The notes beneath the pieces were generated by a model, which had not been told where the DNA came from, did not search any database, and was given only the letters and a program-made list of their open reading frames with translations. The position numbers and the translations under genes are program-made. A stretch of DNA of 64,000 bases from Streptomyces wuyuanensis (GTDB lineage: Bacteria > Actinomycetota > Actinomycetes > Streptomycetales > Streptomycetaceae): positions 186,001-250,000 of the forward strand of contig NZ_FNHI01000004.1 of the NCBI RefSeq assembly GCF_900103455.1, read 5' to 3'. Below, one piece after another: positions 53,567-61,631 of the stretch (within the stretch, counting starts at the first letter, position 1; every line of letters begins with the position of its first letter).

Positions 53567-54718
53567 ATGGACCTGACGCACACGGCGGACGAGGACGCGT
53601 TCCGCGCCGAGGCCCGCGCCTGGCTGCGCGCGCACGTCCCGGGCGTGCCGCTGCCGTCGCTGGAGACCCGGGAGGGTTTCGCCGAACACCGGCGGTGGGA
53701 GGCGCGGTTGGCCGCGGACCGCTGGTCGGTGGTCTCGTGGCCCGAGAGGTACGGGGGCCGCGGGGCGGACATCTTCCGGTGGCTGGTGTTCGAGGAGGAG
53801 TACTACGCGGCGGGTGCCCCCGGCCGGGTCTCCCAGAACGGCATCCACCTGCTGGCGCCCACCCTGTTCGACCACGGCACGGAGGAGCAGCGGGCCCGGA
53901 TCCTGCCGCCCATGGCGAGCGGCGAGGTGGTCTGGGCCCAGGCCTGGTCCGAGCCGGAGGCGGGCTCGGACCTCGCGTCGCTGCGCTCCCGTGCGGTCCG
54001 TACGGCCGGCGGCTGGCTGCTGTCGGGGCAGAAGACCTGGTCGTCGCGGGCGGCGTTCGCCGACAGGGCCTTCGGCATCTTCCGCACGGATCCGGACGCC
54101 GACCGTCCGCACCGGGGTCTGACGTACCTGATGTTCGATTTGCGGGCTCCGGGGGTCACGGTCCGGCCGATCCGCCGGCTGGACGGGAAGCCCGCGTTCG
54201 CGGAGCTGTTCCTGGACGAGGTGTTCGTCCCGGACGAGGACGTGATCGGCGAACCGGGGCAGGGCTGGCGCATCGCCATGTCGACGACGGGCAACGAGCG
54301 CGGGCTCATGCTCCGCTCCCCCGGCCGCTATCTGGCCGCGGCGCGGCGTCTGGTGGAGCTGTGGCGCGCCAGGGCCGACCCGTCCGACACGGCGTTGCGC
54401 GACCGTGTCGCGGACGCGGTGATCGGCGCGCGGGCGTACCGGCTCTTCACCTGCGCTGCTGCCTCGCGCTTCGCGGCCGGCTCGGAGATCGGCGCGGAGT
54501 CCAGCCTGAACAAGGTGTTCTGGTCCGAGTACGACATCGCACTGCACGAGACGGCGCTCGACCTGATCGGCCCGGAGGGCGAGCCGGCGGACGGACCCGG
54601 CGAGTGGGCGGAGGGCTTCGTCTTCGCCCTGGCCGGGCCCATCTACGCGGGCACGAACGAGATCCAGCGCGACATCATCGCCGAGCGGCTGCTCGGCCTG
54701 CCGAAAGGACGCCGCTGA
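53567..54718 (+). CDS. fadE30: acyl-CoA dehydrogenase, FadE30-like (large subunit)
   Basis: 383 residues from the ATG at 53567 (GAGGTG upstream; a TTG 24 bases earlier would overlap the operator). Acyl-CoA dehydrogenase: AWSEPEAGSDLASL (FAD/substrate), GQKTWSSRA, NERGLMLRSPGRYLAA, and the C-terminal VFALAGPIYAGTNEIQRDIIAERLLGLP with the usual GTNEIQR flavin loop. The residue at the catalytic position cannot be named safely by eye. Two bases separate it from the next, shorter dehydrogenase, indicating an alpha/beta heteromeric enzyme. Confidence 0.87.
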   Translation: MDLTHTADEDAFRAEARAWLRAHVPGVPLPSLETREGFAEHRRWEARLAADRWSVVSWPERYGGRGADIFRWLVFEEEYYAAGAPGRVSQNGIHLLAPTLFDHGTEEQRARILPPMASGEVVWAQAWSEPEAGSDLASLRSRAVRTAGGWLLSGQKTWSSRAAFADRAFGIFRTDPDADRPHRGLTYLMFDLRAPGVTVRPIRRLDGKPAFAELFLDEVFVPDEDVIGEPGQGWRIAMSTTGNERGLMLRSPGRYLAAARRLVELWRARADPSDTALRDRVADAVIGARAYRLFTCAAASRFAAGSEIGAESSLNKVFWSEYDIALHETALDLIGPEGEPADGPGEWAEGFVFALAGPIYAGTNEIQRDIIAERLLGLPKGRR

Positions 54719-54720
54719 CG

Positions 54721-55725
54721 ATGCGCTTCCTGCCGACCGACGAACAGCTGGCGTTCGTCCGCTCGCTGGACGCGCTGCTGGCGGCCGCGGACGCGCCCGC
54801 GGCGGCCCGCGCCTGGGCGGGGGGCGACCACGCGCCGGGCCGGGAGCTGTGGTCCCGGATCGCCGGCGCCGGCGTGTTCGCGCTGGCCGTGCCGGAGGCG
54901 TACGAGGGGGTCGGGCCGCTTCCGGTCGAACTGGCCCTCGCCTTCGTCGAGCTGGGCCGGCACGCCGTGCCGGGACCGCTGGTGGAGACGGTCGCGGGCG
55001 CGGTGCTCGTGGCGGCCCTGGACGAGCCCGTACTCGGCAAACGCCTGCTGCCGGGCGTCGCGTCGGGCGGTCTGCCGGTGTCGCTGCACGTACCGGGCGC
55101 GGGACCGTACGCCCTGGACGCGGACGCGGCGGACCACCTGCTCGTGGTCGACGACGACCGCGACGAGGGCGCGGTGCTGCGGCTCGCCGCCGGGCACGGG
55201 CCCGTGCGTGCGTCGGGCGACCCGGTGCGGCGGCTCGCCGTGCCCGGGGCGGGCGGTGAGGTGGTCGCCGCCGGGCCCGCCGTCGCGGCGGCGGCGCGGC
55301 GCGCGGCCTGCTGGGCGCGGCTCGCGACGGCGGCGCAGGCGCTCGGCGTCGGGCTCGCGCTTCTGGCGCGCACCGTCGAGTACGTCGGGCAGCGCACCCA
55401 GTTCGGCGCGCCGATCGGCTCGTTCCAGGCGGTCAAGCACCGGCTGGCGGACACGCTGATCGCCCTGGAGTTCGCCCGGCCGCTCGTGCACGGCGCGGCC
55501 CTCACCCTCGCCGCAGCAGATGTCGCGGCGGCGAAGACGGCCGCGGGCGAGGCCGCGTACGCCGCCGCCCGCACCGCGCTCCAACTGCACGGCGCCGTCG
55601 GCTACACCGACGAACTGGATCTGTCCCTGTGGCTGCGCAAGGCCCGTCCCCTGCGGGACGCCTGGGGCACTCCGGCCCAGTGCAGGGCGGCGGTGCTGGA
55701 GGGCTCGTCCGCGGCGGACGCGTAG
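54721..55725 (+). CDS. acyl-CoA dehydrogenase-family protein, FadE33-like (short subunit)
   Basis: 334 residues, shorter than a catalytic dehydrogenase. N-terminal helical domain (FLPTDEQLAFVRSLDALL), VFALAVPEAYEGVGPLPVELALAF, a divergent middle domain without a clear substrate loop, and C-terminal EYVGQRTQFGAPIGSFQAVKHRLAD with QLHGAVGYTDELDLSLWLRKA. Steroid-type dehydrogenases are alpha2beta2 assemblies of one normal and one reduced subunit, and this pair looks alike. The ATG is 2 bp after the fadE30-like stop. FadE33 is the closest named analogue by position and length; the symbol is left blank because FadE subunits are hard to tell apart. Confidence 0.85.
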   Translation: MRFLPTDEQLAFVRSLDALLAAADAPAAARAWAGGDHAPGRELWSRIAGAGVFALAVPEAYEGVGPLPVELALAFVELGRHAVPGPLVETVAGAVLVAALDEPVLGKRLLPGVASGGLPVSLHVPGAGPYALDADAADHLLVVDDDRDEGAVLRLAAGHGPVRASGDPVRRLAVPGAGGEVVAAGPAVAAAARRAACWARLATAAQALGVGLALLARTVEYVGQRTQFGAPIGSFQAVKHRLADTLIALEFARPLVHGAALTLAAADVAAAKTAAGEAAYAAARTALQLHGAVGYTDELDLSLWLRKARPLRDAWGTPAQCRAAVLEGSSAADA

Positions 55726-56060
55726 CCCGCCCCGTCCAGGCCGGGCACGCACGGCGTCCGGAGCGCGCGCCGGGGACCGCCGGGCCCGAACGGGACCCAG
55801 CGGGTCTTCCCACGTGTGCCGAAGGGGTCGTCCCACCCGTGCCGGGCCGGTCTACCCGGACACGGGCGGGTGCCGGGCGGGGCCCTGAACCGCCCGGCGT
55901 CTCCGGCAGGGCGCGGGCGGACCCCGGCCCCGGTCGTACGTCCTCAAGTCCCGGGCGTACCGCGGGCCCTCGCGCCGGGGCCCGGATCGTCGGACCGGGG
56001 CGGGGCGTCCGACCGCTCGCGTAGGCTTCGCTCCACACGGACGCGGCGGGGGCGGGGCGG
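55726..56060. other. 335-bp intergenic region downstream of the dehydrogenase pair
   Basis: GC-rich sequence without a plausible gene. An imperfect hairpin (55836-55846 with 55855-55866, one bulge) could terminate the dehydrogenase transcript. The rest presumably holds the promoter of the DUF4139 operon, but no consensus element is evident. Confidence 0.5.
55836..55866 (+). terminator. possible terminator of the fadE pair
   Basis: CCCGTGCCGGG (55836-55846) pairs with CCCGGACACGGG (55855-55866) with one bulge. Over 100 bp after the stop, so only tentative. Confidence 0.35.
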
Positions 56061-58181
56061 ATGACGGCCGACATGGCGCACAGGTGGGGGTCGACCCTCG
56101 ATTCGGTGGTGGTGTACGCGCAGGGCGCCCTGTGCCGCCGGCTGGCCAGGGGCAGTGTGCCGCCGGACGGCCGGGTGCGGGTGACAGGACTTCCCCGTTC
56201 ACTGGACGCGGGGTCCCTGCGGGCCAGGGTCCTGGGCGCCTCCGGTGTGCGGGTCGTCGAGGCCCGGGTGGAGGTCGAGGCCGAACCGGCCGCCCCGGGG
56301 AGCTCCGGCGAATTGCGGCGCGAGGTCGATCGGCTGCGCGACGAGGTCGCGGCCGCCGAGGGGCGCCGGGACCGCCAACTGGGCCTGATCGAGGAGGTCA
56401 GGGCGCTGCGCCCGGTTCCGCCCGCCCGCAAGCGCGACGACCCGCACCGCCGCACGCCCGTCGACGCCTGGCTGGAGCTCGCGGGCTTCGTCGACGACCG
56501 GCTGACGGGTCTTCACGCCCGGCTCGTCGAGCTGGAGAAGGCGCTGCGCGACGCCGAGCACGCGTTCCACGTCGCCGCTGACAAATTCGAACGGGCTTCG
56601 ACCGACGCGCCGTCACCGCATGTGGAGGCGACGGTTTCGGTGGCCCTGACGCTCGGCGGGGCCGGGGCGGGAGCGGCAGCCCGCACCGAAGCGCGAGCCG
56701 GTACCGACGCGGGTGAGCGGGAACCGCCGGCGGACGAGGTGGAGGTCGAGCTGGAGTACGGGGTACCGGGCGCCGTCTGGGTTCCCACCTACCGGCTCGT
56801 CCACCGCCAGGGTGACGGCAGCGGCCGGCTGGTGCTGCGCGCCTCGATCGCCCAGCGCACCGGCGAGGACTGGACGGGCGTACTCGTCGGCCTGTCCACC
56901 GCCGACCTGCGGCGGCGCACGGATCTGCCGAAGCTCCGCTCGCTCCGGATCGGGCGCCGCCAGCCCGCCCCGGCGCCCTCCGGCTGGCGCGAGCCCCCGG
57001 CGGGGCTCGCCGGCCTGTTCACGGGTTACGACTCGGCGGGCCCCCGCCCCGCCGCCGGGGCCGGCTCCGTACCCGTCCCCGTCGCCGGCTCCGCGCCGGT
57101 TCCCCCGCCACCACCGCCGGCCCCGCAGGGCTACGGCGCTCCACCCTCGGCGCTCCCCGAACCCGGCGGTGTGGCCGTTCCGGCCCCGGGCGCGTTCGGC
57201 GGCGGGCCCGACCTCGCGCGCCCGGCCGGGGCGCGACCGGGCTCCGGGCCGCGTGCGCGCGGCGCGTCCTTCGCCGTCCACGCTCCGATGGCACCTGCCG
57301 CTCCCGGCGGTCCCCCGCCGCCACCGCAGGAACCGGTGACCGGGCCGCCGCGGCCGAGCGGTGCCGAACTCGACTACGCCGCCCTGGTCCTGAGCGGCCC
57401 GGACGAGCAGCACGGGCGGCGGGGGCGGATCTTCCCCGCCGCCCCGGACGACCTGGTGGCCGCCGAGTACCGCCGCCGGGCCGAGGCGGTGGCCTCGCTG
57501 CCGCTGCCCGGACACGCCGTGCCGCCCCGCCGGTCGGCGGGCTCCTTCGACCACCGCTTCGACGCCGCCGCCCGCGCCGACATCCCGTCGGACGGGACCT
57601 GGCACACCGTCGCCATCGGCGAGATGCCGGTCGGTCTGCGCACCGAGTACGTCTGCGTGCCGTCCGTGGAGGAGACCGTGTACGCCACGCTGGTGCTCTC
57701 CAACGCCACCGACCGGGCGCTGCTGGCCGGCCCGGTGGAGGTCACCGTCGACGACGGCTTCGCGCTGACCGCCGCGCTGCCCACGCTCGCCCCGGGCGCG
57801 GTCCGCCGGGTGGGCCTCGGCCCGGCCGAGGCCATCCGGGTCACCCGCCGCACCGAGCTGCGCGAGTCGGCCTCGGGGCTGCGCGGCAGCACCACCGTGC
57901 TCGACCACCGCGTCCGTGTGGAGCTGGCCAACCGGCTCGGGCAGGACGTCACCGTGGAGGTCCGCGAGCGGGTCCCGGTCACCTCGGAACCGGACGTCCG
58001 GATCGAGGAGCGGGCCGACTGGACGGTACCCGTGGACGGAGAAGGCCCCGAGCACCACGCCCCGGGCACCCGCATACGGCGGGTGGACCTGCCCGCCGGC
58101 GCCACCTTCGCCTTCGAAGGCGGCTACGAGATCCGCATCCCGGCAGGCAAGGCCCTGACCGGCGGCAACCGCAGGAGCTGA
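56061..58181 (+). CDS. DUF4139 domain protein (MuiA-like), long form
   Basis: 706 residues. Begins with the MuiA-type N-terminal domain (LDSVVVYAQGALCRR, VTGLPRSLDAGSLRAR), then a coiled coil (about 80-175, LRREVDRLRDEVAAAEGRRD), and the DUF4139 beta-sandwich (VPTYRLVHRQ, AQRTGEDWTGVLVGLSTADL, AGPVEVTVDDGF). A Pro/Gly/Ala-rich insert of about 130 residues (315-445) interrupts the DUF4139 domain and is probably a disordered loop. No signal peptide. Function unknown; MuiA was first described as a mucoidy inhibitor in Shigella. The next DUF4139 gene begins 8 bp downstream. Confidence 0.88.
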   Translation: MTADMAHRWGSTLDSVVVYAQGALCRRLARGSVPPDGRVRVTGLPRSLDAGSLRARVLGASGVRVVEARVEVEAEPAAPGSSGELRREVDRLRDEVAAAEGRRDRQLGLIEEVRALRPVPPARKRDDPHRRTPVDAWLELAGFVDDRLTGLHARLVELEKALRDAEHAFHVAADKFERASTDAPSPHVEATVSVALTLGGAGAGAAARTEARAGTDAGEREPPADEVEVELEYGVPGAVWVPTYRLVHRQGDGSGRLVLRASIAQRTGEDWTGVLVGLSTADLRRRTDLPKLRSLRIGRRQPAPAPSGWREPPAGLAGLFTGYDSAGPRPAAGAGSVPVPVAGSAPVPPPPPPAPQGYGAPPSALPEPGGVAVPAPGAFGGGPDLARPAGARPGSGPRARGASFAVHAPMAPAAPGGPPPPPQEPVTGPPRPSGAELDYAALVLSGPDEQHGRRGRIFPAAPDDLVAAEYRRRAEAVASLPLPGHAVPPRRSAGSFDHRFDAAARADIPSDGTWHTVAIGEMPVGLRTEYVCVPSVEETVYATLVLSNATDRALLAGPVEVTVDDGFALTAALPTLAPGAVRRVGLGPAEAIRVTRRTELRESASGLRGSTTVLDHRVRVELANRLGQDVTVEVRERVPVTSEPDVRIEERADWTVPVDGEGPEHHAPGTRIRRVDLPAGATFAFEGGYEIRIPAGKALTGGNRRS

Positions 58182-58189
58182 CGTACGCC

Positions 58190-59761
58190 ATGTCCACAGC
58201 CCGGGTGCCGATCCCGCTTCCCGTCACCGCCGTCACCTGCCTGGAGGACCGGGCCCACGTCGAGCGCTCTGCCGTGCTCGAGCTGGACGCCGGGGTCCAG
58301 CGGCTCCGCCTCGGACCGGTCAGCGCGCTGGCCGTCGACCGCAGCCTGCACGCCGAGCTGACGACCGATCGTCCGGAACGTCCGGTGACGGTGCTCGACC
58401 TGCGGATCGTCCGCGGCTGGACGCCGCGTGCCCCGCAGCCGCCCACCGGCGACGACTCGGCGCTTCGCCACCGCGAGCACGGACTCGAAGAGGAGCAGCG
58501 TGCCCTGGAACAGCGGCGCGACCGCCTCCGGGCCCGGCTCGACCTGCTCGGCCGGCTCGCCGCCGATCTGCTGCGGGAGATCGGGGAGGGCGCCGGGTCG
58601 GGCGAGGCCGAGCCGGAGCGCTGGGCCCGCGAACTGGACCGGGTGGACGCCGAGCGCGACGCCCGCGGTGAGGAGCTCCGCTCCGTCGAGGCACGGCTGG
58701 CGGCCGTCGCGGAGGGACTCGGGGAGACCCGGCGGGCGCTGGCCCTCTCCGAGGAGGAACCCGCCGAGCTGGTCGGCCACATCGAGCTGACCGTGGACGC
58801 CGCGGCAGCGGGGCCGGCCGAACTGCGGCTGAGCCATCTGACACCGTGTGCGCTGTGGCGGCCCGCCTACCGGGCCGTGCTCGACGGCGGCGCCCTGACG
58901 CTCGAGACCGACGCGATGGTCTGGCAGCGCACCGGCGAGGACTGGTCGGACGTGCGGCTGACGTTCTCGACGGCCCGCTCGGCGCAGGCCGCCGACCCGC
59001 CGCGGCTCGGCGAGGACCGGCTGACTCTCAGGGACCGCTCCTCGGCGGAGCGCCGCACGGTCGACGTCGAGCTGCGCGAGGAGGAGGTCGGGGACCTCGG
59101 CCCGGCCCCGGTGGTCGGCCTGCCCGGGGTGGACGACGGCGGCGAGGTTCGGGTGCTGGAGTCCCCGGCGCCGGTCTCGGTGGCCTGTGACGGCCGCGCG
59201 CACCGGGTGCCCGTCTCGGCCTTCACCACGGGCGCGCGCAGCGAGTACGCCTGCTCACCCGAGCTGTCCCCGCTGGTCACACAGGCGGTCCGGTTCGACA
59301 ACCGGTCCGGTCACGCACTGCTCGCCGGGCCGGTGGACCTGATCCGCGGCAGCGGCTTCACCGGCCGCGGCACGCTGGGCTTCACGGCCCCCGGTGCCCC
59401 CGCCGAGCTGGCCTTCGGCAGCTCCGACGACCACCGGGTGGTGAGGGAGACCGAGGAGGTCCGGGACACTGCCGGGATCACGCAGCGGACCGTGGTCACC
59501 CGCACGGTCCGGCTGCACCTGTCCCGGTTCTCCGCGCCCGGGGAGCACGGCGAACGGGTGGTCGTCCTCCGCGAGCGGATCCCGGTCTCCGAGGTCTCGG
59601 CTGTGGAGGTGCGCCTGCGCAAGGAAGCCTGCTCGCCGCCGCCCGACGTGCTCGACGCCGACGGCGTGGCCCGCTGGGACGTCAGCCTGCCGGCGGGCGG
59701 ACACCGCACGGTCACGCTGGTCTACGAGCTGTCGGCGAGCGCCAAGGTCACCGGGCTCTGA
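58190..59761 (+). CDS. DUF4139 domain protein (mucoidy inhibitor MuiA family), short form
   Basis: 523 residues. Same architecture as the upstream gene without the Pro-rich insert: N-terminal VTCLEDRAHVERSAVLEL, a coiled coil (about residues 95-185, LEEEQRALEQRRDRLRARLD), and DUF4139 (RPAYRAVLDGG, WQRTGEDWSDVRLTFSTARS, AGPVDLIRGSGFTGRGTL, VVVLRERIPVSEVSAVEV). A tandem paralogue separated by 8 bp, so the two proteins probably form a hetero-complex through their coiled coils (inference). Confidence 0.9.
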   Translation: MSTARVPIPLPVTAVTCLEDRAHVERSAVLELDAGVQRLRLGPVSALAVDRSLHAELTTDRPERPVTVLDLRIVRGWTPRAPQPPTGDDSALRHREHGLEEEQRALEQRRDRLRARLDLLGRLAADLLREIGEGAGSGEAEPERWARELDRVDAERDARGEELRSVEARLAAVAEGLGETRRALALSEEEPAELVGHIELTVDAAAAGPAELRLSHLTPCALWRPAYRAVLDGGALTLETDAMVWQRTGEDWSDVRLTFSTARSAQAADPPRLGEDRLTLRDRSSAERRTVDVELREEEVGDLGPAPVVGLPGVDDGGEVRVLESPAPVSVACDGRAHRVPVSAFTTGARSEYACSPELSPLVTQAVRFDNRSGHALLAGPVDLIRGSGFTGRGTLGFTAPGAPAELAFGSSDDHRVVRETEEVRDTAGITQRTVVTRTVRLHLSRFSAPGEHGERVVVLRERIPVSEVSAVEVRLRKEACSPPPDVLDADGVARWDVSLPAGGHRTVTLVYELSASAKVTGL

Positions 59762-60001
59762 CCCTTCGCTCCGCACGGGCGCACCGGCGACGGGCAGGCC
59801 GGGCGGCGGTGCGGCGGGACCCGGTCGGATCGTCGGCGCCCCACCGGCAGCGCATCGCCGCCGCCGTCGGTGTGCTCGAGGCCGCCCCGGGGCGGCCTGC
59901 CGTTCGCACCGTGCCGGGCCGGCCCGATACGAAGGCGGACCCTCGCGGGTCGGCGACCCGGACACCCTCCGGGCCGCCCGGCCGTGCCGACCAGAGCGTC
60001 G

Positions 60002-60472
60002 TCAACGGCGCCGCACGGTCCGCAGGTCCCGGCCCGGCCGCCACACGCGGACGACCAGTTCGTCGCCCTCGACCCCTATCCGCACGACCTCCGTCGGCTC
60101 CACCCGGAAGAGGTGGAACGGCTCCGGTGCCTCGGTCGCCGACCGGAACGGGGCCTTCGCCTCCGGGTCGGTCACCTCGACGGCTCGTCCGCCGATCCGG
60201 ACGTCCCCGTCGGCCATGGAGTCGTCCGCGCCCGGATTGGCGTGGATCGCGAACCTTGGGTCGCGCATCAGGTCCAGCGCCTTGCGGGAGTCCGGCATCA
60301 TCCCGAGCCACAGCTCCCCGGAGCGGAAGGTCACCTCCAGCCCGGTGAGCCGTGGCGATCCGTCCTTGCGGAGGGTCGCGAGGACATGGTGCTTGTACTT
60401 CTCGAAGCGCTCCCGCACCACCGTGGCGAAGTCCGGCTCCGCGGCCTGAAAGTCTGCCCAGCTGTTGCTCAT
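60002..60472 (-). CDS. pyridoxamine 5'-phosphate oxidase-fold protein
   Basis: 156 residues from an ATG at 60472 (MSNSWADFQ). Split-barrel FMN/F420-binding fold: VVRERFEKYKHHVLATLRKDGSPRLTGLEVTF, LWLGMMPDSRKALDLMRDPRFAI, and C-terminal HLFRVEPTEVVRI. Family members reduce diverse substrates with FMN, F420 or haem. A 29-bp perfect palindrome lies 16 bp upstream and is a probable operator. No regulator gene is adjacent. Confidence 0.85.
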   Translation of the reverse strand: MSNSWADFQAAEPDFATVVRERFEKYKHHVLATLRKDGSPRLTGLEVTFRSGELWLGMMPDSRKALDLMRDPRFAIHANPGADDSMADGDVRIGGRAVEVTDPEAKAPFRSATEAPEPFHLFRVEPTEVVRIGVEGDELVVRVWRPGRDLRTVRRR

Positions 60473-60488
60473 GGGCCCAGGAAACCCC

Positions 60489-60517
60489 GAATACCGGACA
60501 TCCGATGTCCGGTATTC
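60489..60517 (-). promoter_or_regulatory. 29-bp perfect palindrome upstream of the PNPOx-fold gene
   Basis: 14-bp arms (60489-60502 and 60504-60517) around a single central C; each arm reads GAATACCGGACATC. The size and place indicate a strong dimer operator, such as for a TetR or MarR repressor, covering the start region of the gene. Confidence 0.75.
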
Positions 60518-60594
60518 CGAGCAGGGTGCCGTGACCGCCGGCACATCACTCCGACGGCGGCCACCTCCTACCGCGGCCCGGCCGGGGTCCCGGG

Positions 60595-60660
60595 CAGGGA
60601 CAGGGGGTCCGGGGAGGGACAGGGGGTCCGGGGGTCCGGGGGTCCCGGGGAGGGACCGGG
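60595..60660. repeat. G-rich tandem repeat tract
   Basis: A 19-nt unit (GGGACAGGGGGTCCGGGGA) occurs at 60597-60615 and 60616-60634, followed by TCCGGGGG-type fragments to 60660. The plus strand has more than eight runs of three or more G, directly after the stop of the vWA gene (60662). Confidence 0.7.
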
Positions 60661-60661
60661 G

Positions 60662-61384
60662 TCAGGAGCGCACGATGCCCAACTCACGCGCGTTCGCCAG
60701 CCACACCGGGAACTCGGACACCAGCCGGTCGTAGAGTTCCTCGTCGCGGAGCTGCCGCGGGTCGTGCCCCGCGTGGAAGAAGCCCGCGTTGTCGACGGGG
60801 CGCTTCGCGGGGACCGCCAGGTCGTCGAGCCTGCGCAGGAAGTCGAACTGCCGGCTGTCCGGGTCGCCGAAGCCGATGAACTGCCAGAACATCGGCAGCT
60901 TCGCCGCCTTGCACAGATACCGTTCCGCGGCGAGCTTGTTGATCGGTCCGCCGTCGGTCTGGAAGACGACGAGCGCGGGCGCCGTGGAACCGCTCTCCAG
61001 ATAGTGGTCGATGACCGCGTCCATGGCGAGGTGGTAGCTGGTCCTGCCCATGTGGCCGAGCCCCGCCACGATCCGGTCCATCCGGCCCTCGTGGTCGGCG
61101 AGTTCGATGTCGGTCTCGGCGTCGATGTCCGTGGAGAAGAAGACCACGGGGACGCGCCCGTCGTCGTCCAGATGGGCCGACAGCCCGAGGACCCGGTCCG
61201 CGAGGGCCTGGACGCTGCCGTCCTTGTAGTAGGGCTTCATGGAGCCGGAGTAGTCGACCACCAGGTACACCGCGGCACGCCGGTCGTTCAGCCCGTGCTT
61301 CGCCAGCGACACCCCGGCGGCCTTGTAGAGGCCGACGAGGGCCGGCGCGGTCTCCTCGATCTTGCGCAGGCTGATGGCCGCCAT
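60662..61384 (-). CDS. von Willebrand factor type A domain protein
   Basis: 240 residues. A vWA fold with an intact MIDAS: DYSGSMKPYYKDG (DxSxS), Thr in GRTSYHLAMDAV, and Asp in VVFQTDGGPI. The same layout occurs in TerF/YegL-like tellurium-resistance-associated proteins (LPMFWQFIGFGD). A cytoplasmic metal-dependent protein-interaction module. The ATG at 61384 is preceded by GAACGGAGAC. No ter genes adjoin. Confidence 0.88.
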   Translation of the reverse strand: MAAISLRKIEETAPALVGLYKAAGVSLAKHGLNDRRAAVYLVVDYSGSMKPYYKDGSVQALADRVLGLSAHLDDDGRVPVVFFSTDIDAETDIELADHEGRMDRIVAGLGHMGRTSYHLAMDAVIDHYLESGSTAPALVVFQTDGGPINKLAAERYLCKAAKLPMFWQFIGFGDPDSRQFDFLRRLDDLAVPAKRPVDNAGFFHAGHDPRQLRDEELYDRLVSEFPVWLANARELGIVRS

Positions 61385-61594
61385 GGGCGTGTCTCCGTTC
61401 GCCGGTCGTCCGTGGGTCCCGTGCGGGCCGCACCCGTGGCGAGAGACTACGCGCCGGGCGGCCGCGCGCGGGGTGCGAGATTACGGGCGCGTACCGTCAC
61501 CCCGGAAGATGCCGCGGCGCCCGCCCATCATCCGGTCGGGGACGGGGGCAGGCGCCGCGTCTGTTCCGTACGCCTTTGTACGGGACGTATATGA

Positions 61595-61616
61595 GGGACC
61601 GTCAGCGAACGGTCCC
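61595..61616 (-). terminator. gltD terminator hairpin
   Basis: Perfect 8-bp stem GGGACCGT/ACGGTCCC with loop CAGCGA, 16 bp beyond the gltD stop. The same 19-nt hairpin sequence also occurs inside the last codons of gltD (61635-61653). Confidence 0.6.
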
Positions 61617-61631
61617 GGGAAGGGCGTCCGG

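Noticed and set aside
53365..54720. Upstream extension of the short FadE frame (786 codons from 53365)
   Set aside because: The first 450 codons are out-of-frame readings of ipdF and fadE30. The real start is the ATG at 54721.
60595..60660. CRISPR array
   Set aside because: Repeats are 19 nt, directly adjacent and without spacers, and no cas gene is present.
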